Of a stretch of 64,000 nt of DNA, positions 17,281 to 26,539 are shown piece after piece. Position 1 is the stretch's first letter, and each line of letters begins with the position of its first letter. The notes under the pieces were generated by a model that saw only the letters and a list, made by a program, of their open reading frames with translations, was not told the origin of the DNA and did not search any database. Position numbers and translations under genes: made by a program. The DNA is from Paracidovorax avenae (GTDB taxonomy: Bacteria > Pseudomonadota > Gammaproteobacteria > Burkholderiales > Burkholderiaceae_C): assembly GCF_040892545.1 (NCBI RefSeq), contig NZ_CP156079.1, forward strand, positions 1,116,001-1,180,000, written 5' to 3'.

Positions 17281-17726
17281 ACGCCCCGCTGTTCGTCGAT
17301 ACCGGCGTGCTGCTCAGCAGCGTGGACGACCGCGATCCCGTCCGGCAGGCCCGGGCGCGCGAATGGCTTGCGCTGTGCTGGAACACGCGCCGCGGGCGCA
17401 TCAGTTCGCAGGTGCTCAACGAGCTCTACCACAACGCCGTGGCCTGCTTCCCCGGCCCGCAGACGCTGCACCTGGTGCGCGCGCAGGTGCGCCGCCTGCG
17501 CGTCTGGCAGCCGCCGCACCTTGACGCCTACGTGGTCGATGGCGCCTGGGACCTGCAGGACCGCTACGGCCTGAGCTACTGGAACGCGCTCATCGTCGCT
17601 TCCGCGCACCAGCAGGGCTGCCGCCATGTGCTGGGCGACGTGCTGCCGCACGGGCAGCGCTACGACGCGGTGCGCGCCGTGAACCCTTTTCTCCTGGCTC
17701 CCGACGAACTGGAATCGCTCGAATGA
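17277..17726 (+). CDS. VapC-like PIN-domain toxin, third acidic residue replaced
   Basis: The 149-residue PIN-domain protein is predicted to be a Mg-dependent RNase toxin. Expected acidic residues are seen as Asp8 ('FVDTGVLL'), Glu49 ('VLNELYHN') and Asp121 ('LGDVLPHGQ'). The usual 'SYWDALIVA' is 'SYWNALIVA', with Asn at 103 where most relatives have Asp, so activity may be weak or lost. It overlaps the antitoxin gene by four bases and hisC by four bases (ATGA), making the toxin part of a his transcription unit. Confidence 0.8.
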   Translation: MNAPLFVDTGVLLSSVDDRDPVRQARAREWLALCWNTRRGRISSQVLNELYHNAVACFPGPQTLHLVRAQVRRLRVWQPPHLDAYVVDGAWDLQDRYGLSYWNALIVASAHQQGCRHVLGDVLPHGQRYDAVRAVNPFLLAPDELESLE

Positions 17727-18835
17727 CCGACACCCTTGCCGCCGCGCTCGGCCGCATCCGCCCCGACGTCCGCGCCATGCATGCCTACGCGGTGCAGCCC
17801 GCCACCGGCGTGCTCAAGATGGACGCGATGGAAAACCCGTTCCCGCTGCCACCGGAACTCCAGGAGGCCCTCGGCCGGCGCCTGGGCGCGCTGGCGCTGA
17901 ACCGCTACCCCGGCGCGCGGCTGCACGATCTGAAGCAGGCGCTCGCCGCGCACATCGGCATGCCGGAGGGCTTCTCGATGGTGCTGGGCAATGGCTCCGA
18001 CGAGATCATCACGCTGCTGGCGCTGGCCTGCGCGCGGCCCGGCACGGGCGAGCGCGCGACCATGCTCGCGCCCATGCCCGGCTTCGTGATGTACCCGATG
18101 AGTGCGCAGCTGCAGGGCCTGGACTTCGTGGGCGTGCCGCTCACGGCCGATTTCGAACTCGACGAGCCCGCCATGCTGGCCGCCATCGCGCAGCACCACC
18201 CGGCGATCACCTACCTGGCCTACCCCAACAACCCCACGGCCACGTTATGGGACGAGGGCGCCGTACAGCGCATCATCGACGCGGCGGGCGCGCAGGGCGG
18301 CATCGTGGTGATGGACGAGGCCTACCAGCCCTTCGCGAGCCGCACCTGGCTGGACCGCATGCGCGCCGAGCCCGCCCGCAACGCCCACGTGCTGCTCATG
18401 CGCACGCTCAGCAAGTTCGGCCTGGCGGGCGTGCGCCTGGGCTACCTCGCGGGCCCGGCGGCGCTCGTGGACGAAATCGAGAAGGTGCGCCCGCCCTACA
18501 ACGTGAGCGTGCTCAACTGCGAAGCCGCCCTGTTCGCGCTGGAGCATGCGCAGGTGTTCGCCGCGCAGGCGGCCGAGCTGCGCGCCGCGCGCACCGGGCT
18601 GGTCGCGGCACTGCGCGCCATGAAGGGCATCGAGCGCGTGTGGGACAGCGAGGCCAACATGGTGCTCGTGCGCGTGCCCGACGCCGCGCGGGCCTTCGAG
18701 GGCATGAAAGCCCGCAAGGTTCTCGTCAAGAACGTTTCTACAATGCATCCCTTGCTGGCCCGCTGCCTGCGCCTCACGGTGGGCAGCGAGGCCGACAACG
18801 CCCAGATGCTCGACGCACTCCAGGCTTCCCTATGA
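17723..18835 (+). CDS. hisC: Histidinol-phosphate aminotransferase
   Basis: This 370-residue PLP enzyme of class II converts imidazole acetol-phosphate to histidinol phosphate. Signatures: '[14 protein letters not shown]', '[12 protein letters not shown]', '[11 protein letters not shown]', '[10 protein letters not shown]' and the PLP lysine in '[16 protein letters not shown]'. Its ATG overlaps the vapC-like stop and its stop overlaps hisB, so translation across the three is coupled. Confidence 0.97.
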   Translation: MTDTLAAALGRIRPDVRAMHAYAVQPATGVLKMDAMENPFPLPPELQEALGRRLGALALNRYPGARLHDLKQALAAHIGMPEGFSMVLGNGSDEIITLLALACARPGTGERATMLAPMPGFVMYPMSAQLQGLDFVGVPLTADFELDEPAMLAAIAQHHPAITYLAYPNNPTATLWDEGAVQRIIDAAGAQGGIVVMDEAYQPFASRTWLDRMRAEPARNAHVLLMRTLSKFGLAGVRLGYLAGPAALVDEIEKVRPPYNVSVLNCEAALFALEHAQVFAAQAAELRAARTGLVAALRAMKGIERVWDSEANMVLVRVPDAARAFEGMKARKVLVKNVSTMHPLLARCLRLTVGSEADNAQMLDALQASL

Positions 18836-19461
18836 CTTCCTCCGCACTCGTTCCCTCCACCGCCTCCGAGGGCGACCGCATCGCCGAGGTCGCCCGCAAC
18901 ACCGCCGAGACCCGCATCCGCGTGCGTGTGAACCTCGACGGCACGGGCGCTGCGCGCCTGTCCTCGGGCATCGGCTTCTTCGACCACATGCTCGACCAGA
19001 TCGCGCGGCACGGCCTGATCGACCTGGACATCGAGTGCGAGGGCGACCTGCACATCGACGGCCATCACACGGTGGAGGACGTGGGCATCACGCTGGGACA
19101 GGCGTTCGCGCGGGCCGTGGGCGACAAGAAGGGCATCCGCCGCTACGGCCATGCCTACGTGCCGCTCGACGAGGCGCTCTCGCGCGTGGTGGTCGATTTC
19201 TCGGGCCGGCCGGGCCTGCACATGGACGTGAAGTTCACGGCCGGCAGCATCGGCCAGCTCGATACCCAGCTGGTGTACGAGTTCTTCCAGGGCTTCGTGA
19301 ACCATGCGGGCGTGACGCTGCACATCGACAACCTGAAGGGCTTCAATGCCCACCACCAGTGCGAGACCATCTTCAAGGCCTTCGCGCGTGCGCTGCGTTT
19401 CGCGCTGGAGCGCGACCCGCGCTCGGCCGGCGTCATTCCCTCCACCAAGGGCTCGCTCTAG
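18832..19461 (+). CDS. hisB: Imidazoleglycerol-phosphate dehydratase
   Basis: The 209-residue protein is the monofunctional form without the histidinol-phosphatase domain of the enterobacterial HisB. It has the metal-binding repeats '[14 protein letters not shown]', '[14 protein letters not shown]' and '[18 protein letters not shown]'. The N-terminal 25 residues are a variable extension. The start overlaps hisC by four bases. Confidence 0.97.
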   Translation: MTSSALVPSTASEGDRIAEVARNTAETRIRVRVNLDGTGAARLSSGIGFFDHMLDQIARHGLIDLDIECEGDLHIDGHHTVEDVGITLGQAFARAVGDKKGIRRYGHAYVPLDEALSRVVVDFSGRPGLHMDVKFTAGSIGQLDTQLVYEFFQGFVNHAGVTLHIDNLKGFNAHHQCETIFKAFARALRFALERDPRSAGVIPSTKGSL

Positions 19462-19470
19462 GTTTTCGCC

Positions 19471-20139
19471 ATGAATGTTGAAGCAAAGACCGTCGCCGTC
19501 GTGGACTACGGCATGGGCAACCTGCGCTCGGTGTCCCAGGCCGTGCAGGCCGCAGCCGAGGGCAGCGGCTGGACCGTGGTCGTGACCTCGCGGCCCGAGG
19601 ACGTGCGTGCCGCGCAGCGCGTGGTGCTGCCGGGGCAGGGCGCGATGCCCGACTGCATGCGCGAGCTGCGCGAATCCGGCCTGCAGGAATCCGTACTGGA
19701 GGCCGCGGCCTCCAAGCCGCTCTTCGGTGTCTGCGTGGGCATGCAGATGCTGCTGGACCACAGCGCCGAGGGCGACACCCCGGGCCTGGGGCTGATTCCC
19801 GGCGACGTGGTGCGCTTCGAACTGGCCGGCTGCCTGCAGCCCGACGGCAGCCGGTTCAAGGTGCCCCAGATGGGCTGGAACCGGGTGCGGCAGATGCCGC
19901 ACGGCGGGGCCGTGCACCCCGTGTGGGCCGGCATTCCCGACGAAAGCTATTTTTATTTCGTGCACAGTTTCCATGCATTGCCGCGCGATGCGGCGCACAC
20001 TGCAGGGGAAACCGATTACGGCGGGCGCTTTGCATCCGCCGTGGCTCGCGATAATATTTTTGCCACGCAATTCCATCCTGAGAAAAGTTCCGAGCACGGC
20101 CTGGCGCTCTACCGCAACTTCCTCCACTGGAATCCCTGA
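19471..20139 (+). CDS. hisH: Imidazole glycerol phosphate synthase, glutaminase subunit
   Basis: This 222-residue class I glutamine amidotransferase supplies ammonia to HisF. The nucleophile is Cys88 in '[12 protein letters not shown]'; the His-Glu pair is in '[14 protein letters not shown]' near residues 195-205. It lies nine bases after hisB. Its partner hisF lies 20 kb away, which is unusual for a heterodimer that needs balanced expression. Confidence 0.96.
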   Translation: MNVEAKTVAVVDYGMGNLRSVSQAVQAAAEGSGWTVVVTSRPEDVRAAQRVVLPGQGAMPDCMRELRESGLQESVLEAAASKPLFGVCVGMQMLLDHSAEGDTPGLGLIPGDVVRFELAGCLQPDGSRFKVPQMGWNRVRQMPHGGAVHPVWAGIPDESYFYFVHSFHALPRDAAHTAGETDYGGRFASAVARDNIFATQFHPEKSSEHGLALYRNFLHWNP

Positions 20140-20230
20140 GCATTCCCCTCGCTTCCTTCCCCCTCCTTCTTCCACCCCGGCCGGCACTGGCACGTTCTGC
20201 CACGGCATATCCCCACCTCGTCATTCCATC

Positions 20231-20977
20231 ATGCTGCTCATCCCCGCCATCGACCTCAAGGACGGACACTGCGTACGCCTCAAGCAAGGTGACATGGATC
20301 AATCGACCACCTTCGGCGAAGACCCGGCAGCCATGGCGCGCAAGTGGGTGGATGCCGGGGCGCGGCGCCTGCACCTCGTGGACCTGAACGGCGCCTTCGC
20401 CGGCACGCCCAAGAACTACGCGGCGATCAAGGCCATCCTCAAGGAGGTGGGCGACGACCTGCCCGTGCAGCTGGGCGGTGGCATCCGCGACCTGGACACC
20501 ATCGAGAAATACATCGACGGCGGGCTGCGCTACGTCATCATCGGCACGGCCGCAGTGAAGAACCCCGGCTTCCTGAAGGACGCCTGCAGCGCCTTCGGCG
20601 GCCACATCATCGTGGGCCTGGACGCCAAGGACGGCAAGGTCGCCACGGACGGCTGGAGCAAGCTCACCGGCCACGAGGTGGTCGATCTCGCGAAGAAGTT
20701 CGAGGACTGGGGCGTCGAGTCCATCGTCTATACCGACATCGGCCGCGACGGCATGCTGTCGGGCATCAACATCGATGCCACGGTGAAGCTGGCGCAGGCC
20801 CTCACCATCCCCGTGATCGCCTCCGGCGGCCTGGCGGGCATGGCCGACATCGAGCAGCTCTGCGCGGTCGAGGGCGAAGGCGTGGAAGGCGTCATCTGCG
20901 GCCGGGCGATCTACTCCGGCGACCTGGACTTCGCCGCGGCGCAGACGCGCGCGGACGAGCTGAACGGCGCGGCCTGA
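20231..20977 (+). CDS. hisA: ProFAR isomerase
   Basis: The 248-residue (beta-alpha)8 barrel enzyme carries out the Amadori rearrangement of ProFAR to PRFAR. Features: '[27 protein letters not shown]' with the catalytic Asp8, and the two phosphate-binding repeats 'QLGGGIRD' and '[10 protein letters not shown]'. A 22-base pyrimidine tract precedes it at 20152-20173. A hairpin at 20985-21004 follows, and the next gene is convergent. Confidence 0.96.
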   Translation: MLLIPAIDLKDGHCVRLKQGDMDQSTTFGEDPAAMARKWVDAGARRLHLVDLNGAFAGTPKNYAAIKAILKEVGDDLPVQLGGGIRDLDTIEKYIDGGLRYVIIGTAAVKNPGFLKDACSAFGGHIIVGLDAKDGKVATDGWSKLTGHEVVDLAKKFEDWGVESIVYTDIGRDGMLSGINIDATVKLAQALTIPVIASGGLAGMADIEQLCAVEGEGVEGVICGRAIYSGDLDFAAAQTRADELNGAA

Positions 20978-20984
20978 GCCGGCA

Positions 20985-21004
20985 CCTGCGCCGCAGGGCG
21001 CAGG
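20985..21004. terminator. Hairpin between convergent hisA and GH135-like genes
   Basis: CCTGCGCC and GGCGCAGG form an 8-bp perfect stem with a GCAG loop in the 38-base gap. There is no T-tract on either side, so it is at best a weak or factor-assisted terminator serving both directions. Confidence 0.35.
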
Positions 21005-21015
21005 CGGTGTTCGCG

Positions 21016-22209
21016 TCAGCAGCCCGGAGGCGTGCGTCCCTGGTTCACGGCCGCCACGGTCTGCAGCAGCGACGTCCAGTACGAGGGCAGCGATGCCCAG
21101 GGGTTGCCGATGTCGTTCACCGGGTCGTACTGCAGGTCCGTCATGTAGATGGGGCCGGCGTTGTAGAGCGCGGACGCGGCGGACTGCACGGCCTTCTGCA
21201 TGTCCGCGCAGGTGGCGGTGTTGTGCACCAGCGAACTCTGGCGGCTGTTGGCCAGGGTGTAGAGCCACGGAGTGGTGCGCGGATCGTAGGTGGCGTAGCT
21301 GCTGTTGCGCGCCTCGAAGGTGACCAGCACGTCGGCCACCGACGCATAGTCGGCGGTATTCGGCACCATGCCCGGGTTGCCGATCACGCGCAGGCTGGAG
21401 TCCCTGGCCTTGATGTAGGCGTAGATCTCGCGGTATCCGCCCAGCATGGCCGCGTCGGAGGACATTTCGTCCAGGAAGATGCCGCTGATCGCGCTGCGCC
21501 CGTAGAGCGTGAAATACGCATCGATGTTGGCCTTCACGGTGGCCAGCGGGCGCTTCCCGTAGCCCGTGTACACATAGCCCACCACCTTGCCGCCGGCGGC
21601 GACGAACTGGTTGAGCGCGCTCACGTAGGCAGGGTCCGCCGCGTCGAACTCTCCGTTGTCGGGGTTCATGATGGCGGTGACCTGCACGCCGGGGTTGGCG
21701 GCGGCGCCGCCGGCCATGCGGCTCCATTCGGTGCCGGAAGAAGGCGAGAAATAGGCCGGCACCAGCACTTCCAGCGGCGCGGGCACCGGGCGGAGATAGA
21801 TGACGCGCGTGGCCGTCGCGGTGGCGTTCGCCGGCGACGAGGCCACCGTCACGGAGGCACTGAGCTGCTGCCGGCCCGGCGTGGCGCCGTTGAAAGTGAC
21901 CGTCGCCACGCCGGAGCGCGTGGTGCCGGTGGCGGAGAACGTGCCGGGGGAGACCGCGAAACTGACCGGCGTGCCGTCCGCGGCGGCCGCGCCGTTCACC
22001 GTGACCTGCGCGCTCAGCGACAGGGCGGCGCCTGCGGTGGAGACCGTTTCCGCCTCGGGCCCGGCAAAGGCGATGGCGACGGTGGTGGGGTTCGCCGGAT
22101 TGGTCGGGGTCGTGCCGTTCGAAGAGCCGCCGCCTCCGCCGCCGCAGGCGGCGATCAGGGCGGCCAGCGACAGGCTGCACCAGCGGGCGAGGGAAGGCAT
22201 ACGGGCCAT
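21016..22209 (-). CDS. Spherulin-4 / GH135-like lipoprotein, first copy
   Basis: The 397-residue protein has a lipoprotein signal ('LAALIAACGG'), a Gly/Ser linker and an Ig-like domain of about 110 residues ('VTVNGAAAADGTPVSFAVSPGTF', 'GVATVTFNGATPGRQQLSASV'). A C-terminal spherulation-specific family 4 domain follows: 'VLVPAYFSP', 'AIMNPDNGEF', 'GYVYTGYGKR', 'GIFLDEMS', 'VTFEARN'. Relatives such as fungal Sph3 (GH135) cleave alpha-1,4-galactosaminoglycans; the acidic pair in 'LDEMS' and the Glu in 'TFE' correspond to the essential acids as I recall them. AGGAA ahead of ATG 22209 sets the start. It is the last gene downstream of pelG. Confidence 0.8.
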   Translation of the reverse strand: MARMPSLARWCSLSLAALIAACGGGGGGSSNGTTPTNPANPTTVAIAFAGPEAETVSTAGAALSLSAQVTVNGAAAADGTPVSFAVSPGTFSATGTTRSGVATVTFNGATPGRQQLSASVTVASSPANATATATRVIYLRPVPAPLEVLVPAYFSPSSGTEWSRMAGGAAANPGVQVTAIMNPDNGEFDAADPAYVSALNQFVAAGGKVVGYVYTGYGKRPLATVKANIDAYFTLYGRSAISGIFLDEMSSDAAMLGGYREIYAYIKARDSSLRVIGNPGMVPNTADYASVADVLVTFEARNSSYATYDPRTTPWLYTLANSRQSSLVHNTATCADMQKAVQSAASALYNAGPIYMTDLQYDPVNDIGNPWASLPSYWTSLLQTVAAVNQGRTPPGC

Positions 22210-22352
22210 GGCGATTCCTGTCTGGATGAGAACGAAGCGGTCGGACGGCATTGTCTTTCGGCCCGGTCTGCGTAGTTTTGACGATTTCTGTGGTTCTTGT
22301 AAATTTTCGACACAATTTGGCGGAAATGCGCCGGAGAACGCTCAGCAGGTGC

Positions 22353-23579
22353 TCAGCAGGAGGGCAGGCTGGCTCCGCGGTTGACGGCATCGACCGTGCC
22401 GAGGAAGCGGAGCCAGTACCCCGGCAGGGTGTCCCAGGGGTTGCCTTCGCCGGTGTCGGGGTTGAACTGGTCGTCGGTCACGTACAGCATGCCGGCGTTG
22501 CTGCGCGGCGCGGCGGCCGTGCGCACGGCCTGCTGCATGGCGGCGCAGTCGGGCGCGTCATGCAGCAGCGCCGCCTGCCGGGTGTTGGCCACCTGGTAGA
22601 GCCAGCCGCCGTCGGCGCGCGGGTCGTAGCTGGCGAAGGCCGGAGAACGGTTCTCGAAGTTCACCAGGGTGTCGGCGGCCGCGAGGTATCCGCTGGTGGT
22701 CTGGGTGCCGGGGTTGCCCACCACGCGCAGGCCCGCATCGCGCCCCTTGATGTAGGTGTACAGGTCCAGGTAATAGGCGAGGCGCTTCGGCGACGTGGAC
22801 ATCTCGTCGATGAAGAACCCGCTGATGAGGCCCCGGCCGTAGAGCTGCAGGTAGCTGTCGATGTTGCGCTTCACCGTGCTGGCGGAGCGCGCGCCGTAGC
22901 GGGTATAGACGTAGCCGAGCAGCCGGCCGCCCGACTGCACGAAGGTGCCGGCCGCCGCCGTGAACTCGGGGTTCGCGCGCTTGAACACGCCGTTGTCGGG
23001 GTTGAGGATGGCGGTGACCGCCACGTCCGGGTAGGCGCGCGCGCCCGCGCTGAGGGCCTCCCAGGGCGAGCCTTCCGATGGATAGAAGTACGCAGGCACC
23101 AGCACCTCGAGCGGGGCCGGGGCAGGGCGTGCGTACAACGTGCGGGATGCGAATGACGGTGCGGTTGCGGCGCCGCTGGCCGAGGCCAGCGTGGCGGAGA
23201 TCACCTGGGGGCCGGGAACGGACGCGGTGAAGCTGGCCGAGGCGGTGCCGGCGCGGACCGGGGCGGCCACCGGCAGGATGGCGGCCGTGCCCGCGGAGAA
23301 CACCACGGTGGCGCCATCCTCCGCACCCGGGGCCTCCACGGCGACGCCGACGGCGGTGCCCACGTCGAATACGTCCGCGCCATCGCCGGGCGCGGTGAAC
23401 GCGAGGGCTGCGGCTGGCTGGGCGGAGGCCTTCGCGTCCTGCGTGGCCTGGGCGGTTGCGGCCGTGCCCGTGCCTTCGGCGGGGCCTCCCCCGCCGCCGC
23501 AGCCGCTCAGCCACCCGGCGGCGGCCAGGAGGCAGGCGGGCAGGGCCGCGCGTGCGTTCGGAAAGTTCGGCTGTGCCAT
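22353..23579 (-). CDS. Spherulin-4 / GH135-like lipoprotein, second copy
   Basis: The 408-residue paralogue of the next gene downstream has the same plan: lipobox 'GWLSGCGGG', an Ala-rich linker, an Ig-like domain (about residues 60-150, 'GVAVEAPGAEDGATVVFSAG') and a spherulin-4 domain ('VLVPAYFYP', 'AILNPDNGVF', 'GYVYTRYGAR', 'GFFIDEMS', 'VNFENRS'). It starts 48 bases after the pelG stop on the same strand, so co-transcription with pelA-G is likely. The predicted role is hydrolysis of galactosamine-containing Pel at the outer membrane or in the periplasm. The two copies differ clearly, especially in the Ig-like domain, so the duplication is not recent. Confidence 0.8.
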   Translation of the reverse strand: MAQPNFPNARAALPACLLAAAGWLSGCGGGGGPAEGTGTAATAQATQDAKASAQPAAALAFTAPGDGADVFDVGTAVGVAVEAPGAEDGATVVFSAGTAAILPVAAPVRAGTASASFTASVPGPQVISATLASASGAATAPSFASRTLYARPAPAPLEVLVPAYFYPSEGSPWEALSAGARAYPDVAVTAILNPDNGVFKRANPEFTAAAGTFVQSGGRLLGYVYTRYGARSASTVKRNIDSYLQLYGRGLISGFFIDEMSTSPKRLAYYLDLYTYIKGRDAGLRVVGNPGTQTTSGYLAAADTLVNFENRSPAFASYDPRADGGWLYQVANTRQAALLHDAPDCAAMQQAVRTAAAPRSNAGMLYVTDDQFNPDTGEGNPWDTLPGYWLRFLGTVDAVNRGASLPSC

Positions 23580-23627
23580 CGGGCCCCCCTCTGCTGGTCT
23601 GGAGCACCGATTGTGGAATGCCGCCGG

Positions 23628-25001
23628 CTACTGCAGCATAAAAGTTTCGTATTCCAACCGGTTCAGCTGTCGAGACAATAAATACATGCCCGTGCACAGC
23701 GTGAGCAGGGTGGCGATGGCGAAGCCGTAGCCGTACAGCGCGGCGCCCGCATGCAGCGTGAAGCCGGTCAGCAGCATGTTGAGCAGCACGAACTGCACGC
23801 ACAGCATCAGCACGATGCGGCGCTGGTCCAGGTAGAAGAACACGTTGAGGATGGCCATCAGCCCCACCTGCAGTCCCGCGCCGATCACCTGCACGTGCAG
23901 CAGCGGCAGGTAGAGGCGCGAAATGCCCAGGCCGCTCAGGATGGCCGGCCCGGCGACGAAGGTGATGAGCACGGCCAGCGTCTGGATCTTGCCGATCTCT
24001 CCCAGGCCCTGCTGGATGGAATAGACCATCTCGTCGCGCATGGCCTCGATGTACTCCAGCGAGCCGCCGCTGCGCACGGCGTCGTAGAACTTGTCGTAGT
24101 ACTCCACGAAATCGGTCTCGATGCGCACGAGGAACACCGCCATGCCGGGAATGATGGACAGGTAGGCCAGGAACACGGGCAGGTCGTAGATCAGCGAGGC
24201 CCGCAGCGCCCCGATGATGGGCTCGGAGGTGGGCGGGAAGTACCAGAACATGAACTTGTCCACCCAGATCCCGAAGTTGTAGAGGAAGCCGATGGCGACC
24301 AGGGAAGGGTAGAGCAGCTTGCGGTCCGCGAAGTCGAAGGCGATGATGCGGCCGCGCGGGTTGAACTCGCGCACCACGAGCAGCCACATGCCCGCGAGCA
24401 GCAGGTAGTTGCCCAGCACGAAGCCCGCCAGCAATCCTTCCAGGCCCCAGGGCCGCATCAGCAGCGCGCTGACCACGATGACGGCGTACGACACGCCGAA
24501 GAGCGCCACGATCTCCTTGTAGCGCTTCATGCCCGACAGCAGCACGGTGAGCACCCACACGTCGCACATGAGGGTGAAGCCCGCGAGCATGAGCATGCGG
24601 TACACCAGCCCCAGGTGCGGCAGCACGGTGAAGAGCGCCAGCGTGCCCAGGGCCGCGGCGGCCAGCGTGGTCACCAGCAGCAGGCCGTGCAGGTTGGGCA
24701 GGATCGAATCCTTGCGCTTTTCGAAGAGGCGGTCGGACACGAAGCGCGTGAAGGCCAGCTGCACCAGGCCGGTGAGGATGAGGCTGCCCGCCACCATGTA
24801 GGTGACGGAGGTCTGGAACTGGGTGACGAGCACGCCCGGCACCACCACGCTCGCGCTGAAGATGCCGATGAGCAGGATGCCCACGATGGAGAACACCCAG
24901 GGGCCGGAGCCGATCACGCCCGCGTAGGCGTAGGCCTGCACGAGGCCGACCAGGGTGTTCTTGCGCAGCATGCGCCGCAGCTCGAATCCGATGCCAGCCA
25001 T
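23628..25001 (-). CDS. pelG: Pel polysaccharide inner-membrane protein PelG
   Basis: This 457-residue polytopic protein has about 12 helices and belongs to the MATE/flippase-like superfamily. Conserved parts are 'MAGIGFELRRMLRKNTL' at the start, 'YAYAGVIGSGPWVFSI' and the long 'ALRASLIYDLPVFLAYLSIIPGMAVF' region. PelG forms the synthase complex with PelD, PelE and PelF, probably moving the growing Pel chain across the membrane. Its ATG overlaps the pelF stop by one base (TGATG). The length equals P. aeruginosa PelG (456). Confidence 0.95.
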   Translation of the reverse strand: MAGIGFELRRMLRKNTLVGLVQAYAYAGVIGSGPWVFSIVGILLIGIFSASVVVPGVLVTQFQTSVTYMVAGSLILTGLVQLAFTRFVSDRLFEKRKDSILPNLHGLLLVTTLAAAALGTLALFTVLPHLGLVYRMLMLAGFTLMCDVWVLTVLLSGMKRYKEIVALFGVSYAVIVVSALLMRPWGLEGLLAGFVLGNYLLLAGMWLLVVREFNPRGRIIAFDFADRKLLYPSLVAIGFLYNFGIWVDKFMFWYFPPTSEPIIGALRASLIYDLPVFLAYLSIIPGMAVFLVRIETDFVEYYDKFYDAVRSGGSLEYIEAMRDEMVYSIQQGLGEIGKIQTLAVLITFVAGPAILSGLGISRLYLPLLHVQVIGAGLQVGLMAILNVFFYLDQRRIVLMLCVQFVLLNMLLTGFTLHAGAALYGYGFAIATLLTLCTGMYLLSRQLNRLEYETFMLQ

Positions 25002-26539
25002 CAGCGGGGTCCCTCCGTCTGTTCGAACGCCCGTTCGTACACGCGGCGGTAGCGGTCGAACATCAGCGTGTCGGTGTAGTAGCGCTCCACGCGCGCCACG
25101 GCGGCGCGGCTGGCCGCGTGCCAGGCGGGCGCATCGTTGAGCAGCGACAGCGACGCGTCCGCGAGCTGCTGGGGGTCGGCGATGGGCACGACCTTGCCGG
25201 AGGCGCCGAGCGCGCGGTCTTCCTCGTCCAGTCCCTCGATGAGCTGGCGGCACGAGCCCACGTCGGTGGAGACGGCCGGCACGCCGGCCGCATAGCCTTC
25301 CAGCAGCACCAGGGGCAGCGCCTCGCTGATGGACGAGAGGATGATGAGCCCGATGCGCGGCATGAGGTCTTCCACCTTCTGGAAGCCCAGGAAGCGCACG
25401 TTGTTCTCCAGGCCCAGGCTGCGCACGAGGTTCTCGCATTCCTGCGCGTAGGCCGGGTCTTCCTCGGTCGGGCCGGCGATCCAGCCTTCGGCGTCGGGCC
25501 GCTGGTTCACCACGCGGCGCATTGCGCGGATGAAGGTCTTGATGTCCTTGATGGGGACCACCCGGCCGATGAGGCAGAGGATGGGCGGTACCTCGGCGGG
25601 GCGCTGGCCGCGCAGCGGCGCGAAGCGGCCGAGCTTGATGCCGTTGGGGATGTTGAAGGTGCGCGCGGGGTCCGCGCCGTCGGCCACCTGCCGCAGCCGG
25701 TTGGCCTCGTAGAGCGCGATGATCGGGTCGGCCGCCGCGTAGCAGTAGTAGCCCAGCCACTCGAAGAACTGGATCCACATCTGGCGGAAGTACGACAGCT
25801 CGGTCGGGTCGCGCTGGAAGATGTTGCGGTTGTCGCGGATCCACTCGCTCTTGAACAGGTCGATCTTGCGTTCCTTGGTGTAGATGCCGTGTTCCGAGAG
25901 GATGAGCGGCACGCCGCGCATCTGCCGGACCAGGCCGCCCAGGTAGCCCGCATAGCCGGTGGAGGCGCTGTGCACCATGCGCACGCGCAGCATGCTGCGG
26001 GCGACGCGCGCGAGCATCCAGAGCGGCTGGTACATGATGCGCACGGTCCAGAAATAGTCCACGAAGGACGGGTCCGTGCAGTGCTCGCGGTAGCTCTGGC
26101 AGATGATTTCCCAGGCGCGCTCGCTGTAGAGGAAGTCTTCCAGCGGCAGGCGCCCGCCGGGCTGCATCTCCAGGCTGATGCGCTGGAAGGCCTCGATGGC
26201 CGCGGGGCTGCGGTCGCCGAGCCGGAACGAATCGACCAGCGTGCGCACCATCTCGAGCGCGGCGCGGTCGCCGCGGCGCCGAGCGGGCATGGAGCGCACG
26301 CCGAGGTGCTCGTAGAGGTAGTGCTCCTCGAAATGCACCACGTTGGGCGGCAGTTCGTACTTGAACCCGGAATAGTCCTCGCGCCGGCTGCCCAGGAAGA
26401 TGATGGCGAACCGGTATTCGGGGTAGGCGCGGATGATCTGGTTGATCCAGCTCGACACGCCCCCGCTCACGTAGGGGAAGGTGCCTTCGAGCAGCAGCGC
26501 GATGTCGGCTTCCTGGGCCTGGGGGCGGACGTCGCTCAT
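25001..26539 (-). CDS. pelF: Pel polysaccharide glycosyltransferase PelF
   Basis: The 512-residue cytoplasmic GT4-type (GT-B fold) glycosyltransferase polymerises Pel from UDP-sugar, UDP-GalNAc being the likely donor. Visible features are the N-terminal 'LLEGTFPYVSGGVSSWINQII', the linker 'FNIPNGIKLGRF' and the donor-site region 'SSISEALPLVLLEGYAAGVPAVSTDVG' with the E-x7-E pattern of GT4 enzymes. It overlaps pelE by four bases and pelG by one. Confidence 0.96.
   Translation of the reverse strand: MSDVRPQAQEADIALLLEGTFPYVSGGVSSWINQIIRAYPEYRFAIIFLGSRREDYSGFKYELPPNVVHFEEHYLYEHLGVRSMPARRRGDRAALEMVRTLVDSFRLGDRSPAAIEAFQRISLEMQPGGRLPLEDFLYSERAWEIICQSYREHCTDPSFVDYFWTVRIMYQPLWMLARVARSMLRVRMVHSASTGYAGYLGGLVRQMRGVPLILSEHGIYTKERKIDLFKSEWIRDNRNIFQRDPTELSYFRQMWIQFFEWLGYYCYAAADPIIALYEANRLRQVADGADPARTFNIPNGIKLGRFAPLRGQRPAEVPPILCLIGRVVPIKDIKTFIRAMRRVVNQRPDAEGWIAGPTEEDPAYAQECENLVRSLGLENNVRFLGFQKVEDLMPRIGLIILSSISEALPLVLLEGYAAGVPAVSTDVGSCRQLIEGLDEEDRALGASGKVVPIADPQQLADASLSLLNDAPAWHAASRAAVARVERYYTDTLMFDRYRRVYERAFEQTEGPR

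Noticed and set aside
19856..22390. 844-residue open frame on the minus strand over hisH-hisA
   Set aside because: It is a shadow frame of high-GC coding DNA. It is rich in Arg, His, Gly and Ala, has no family resemblance, and lies over well-supported genes.
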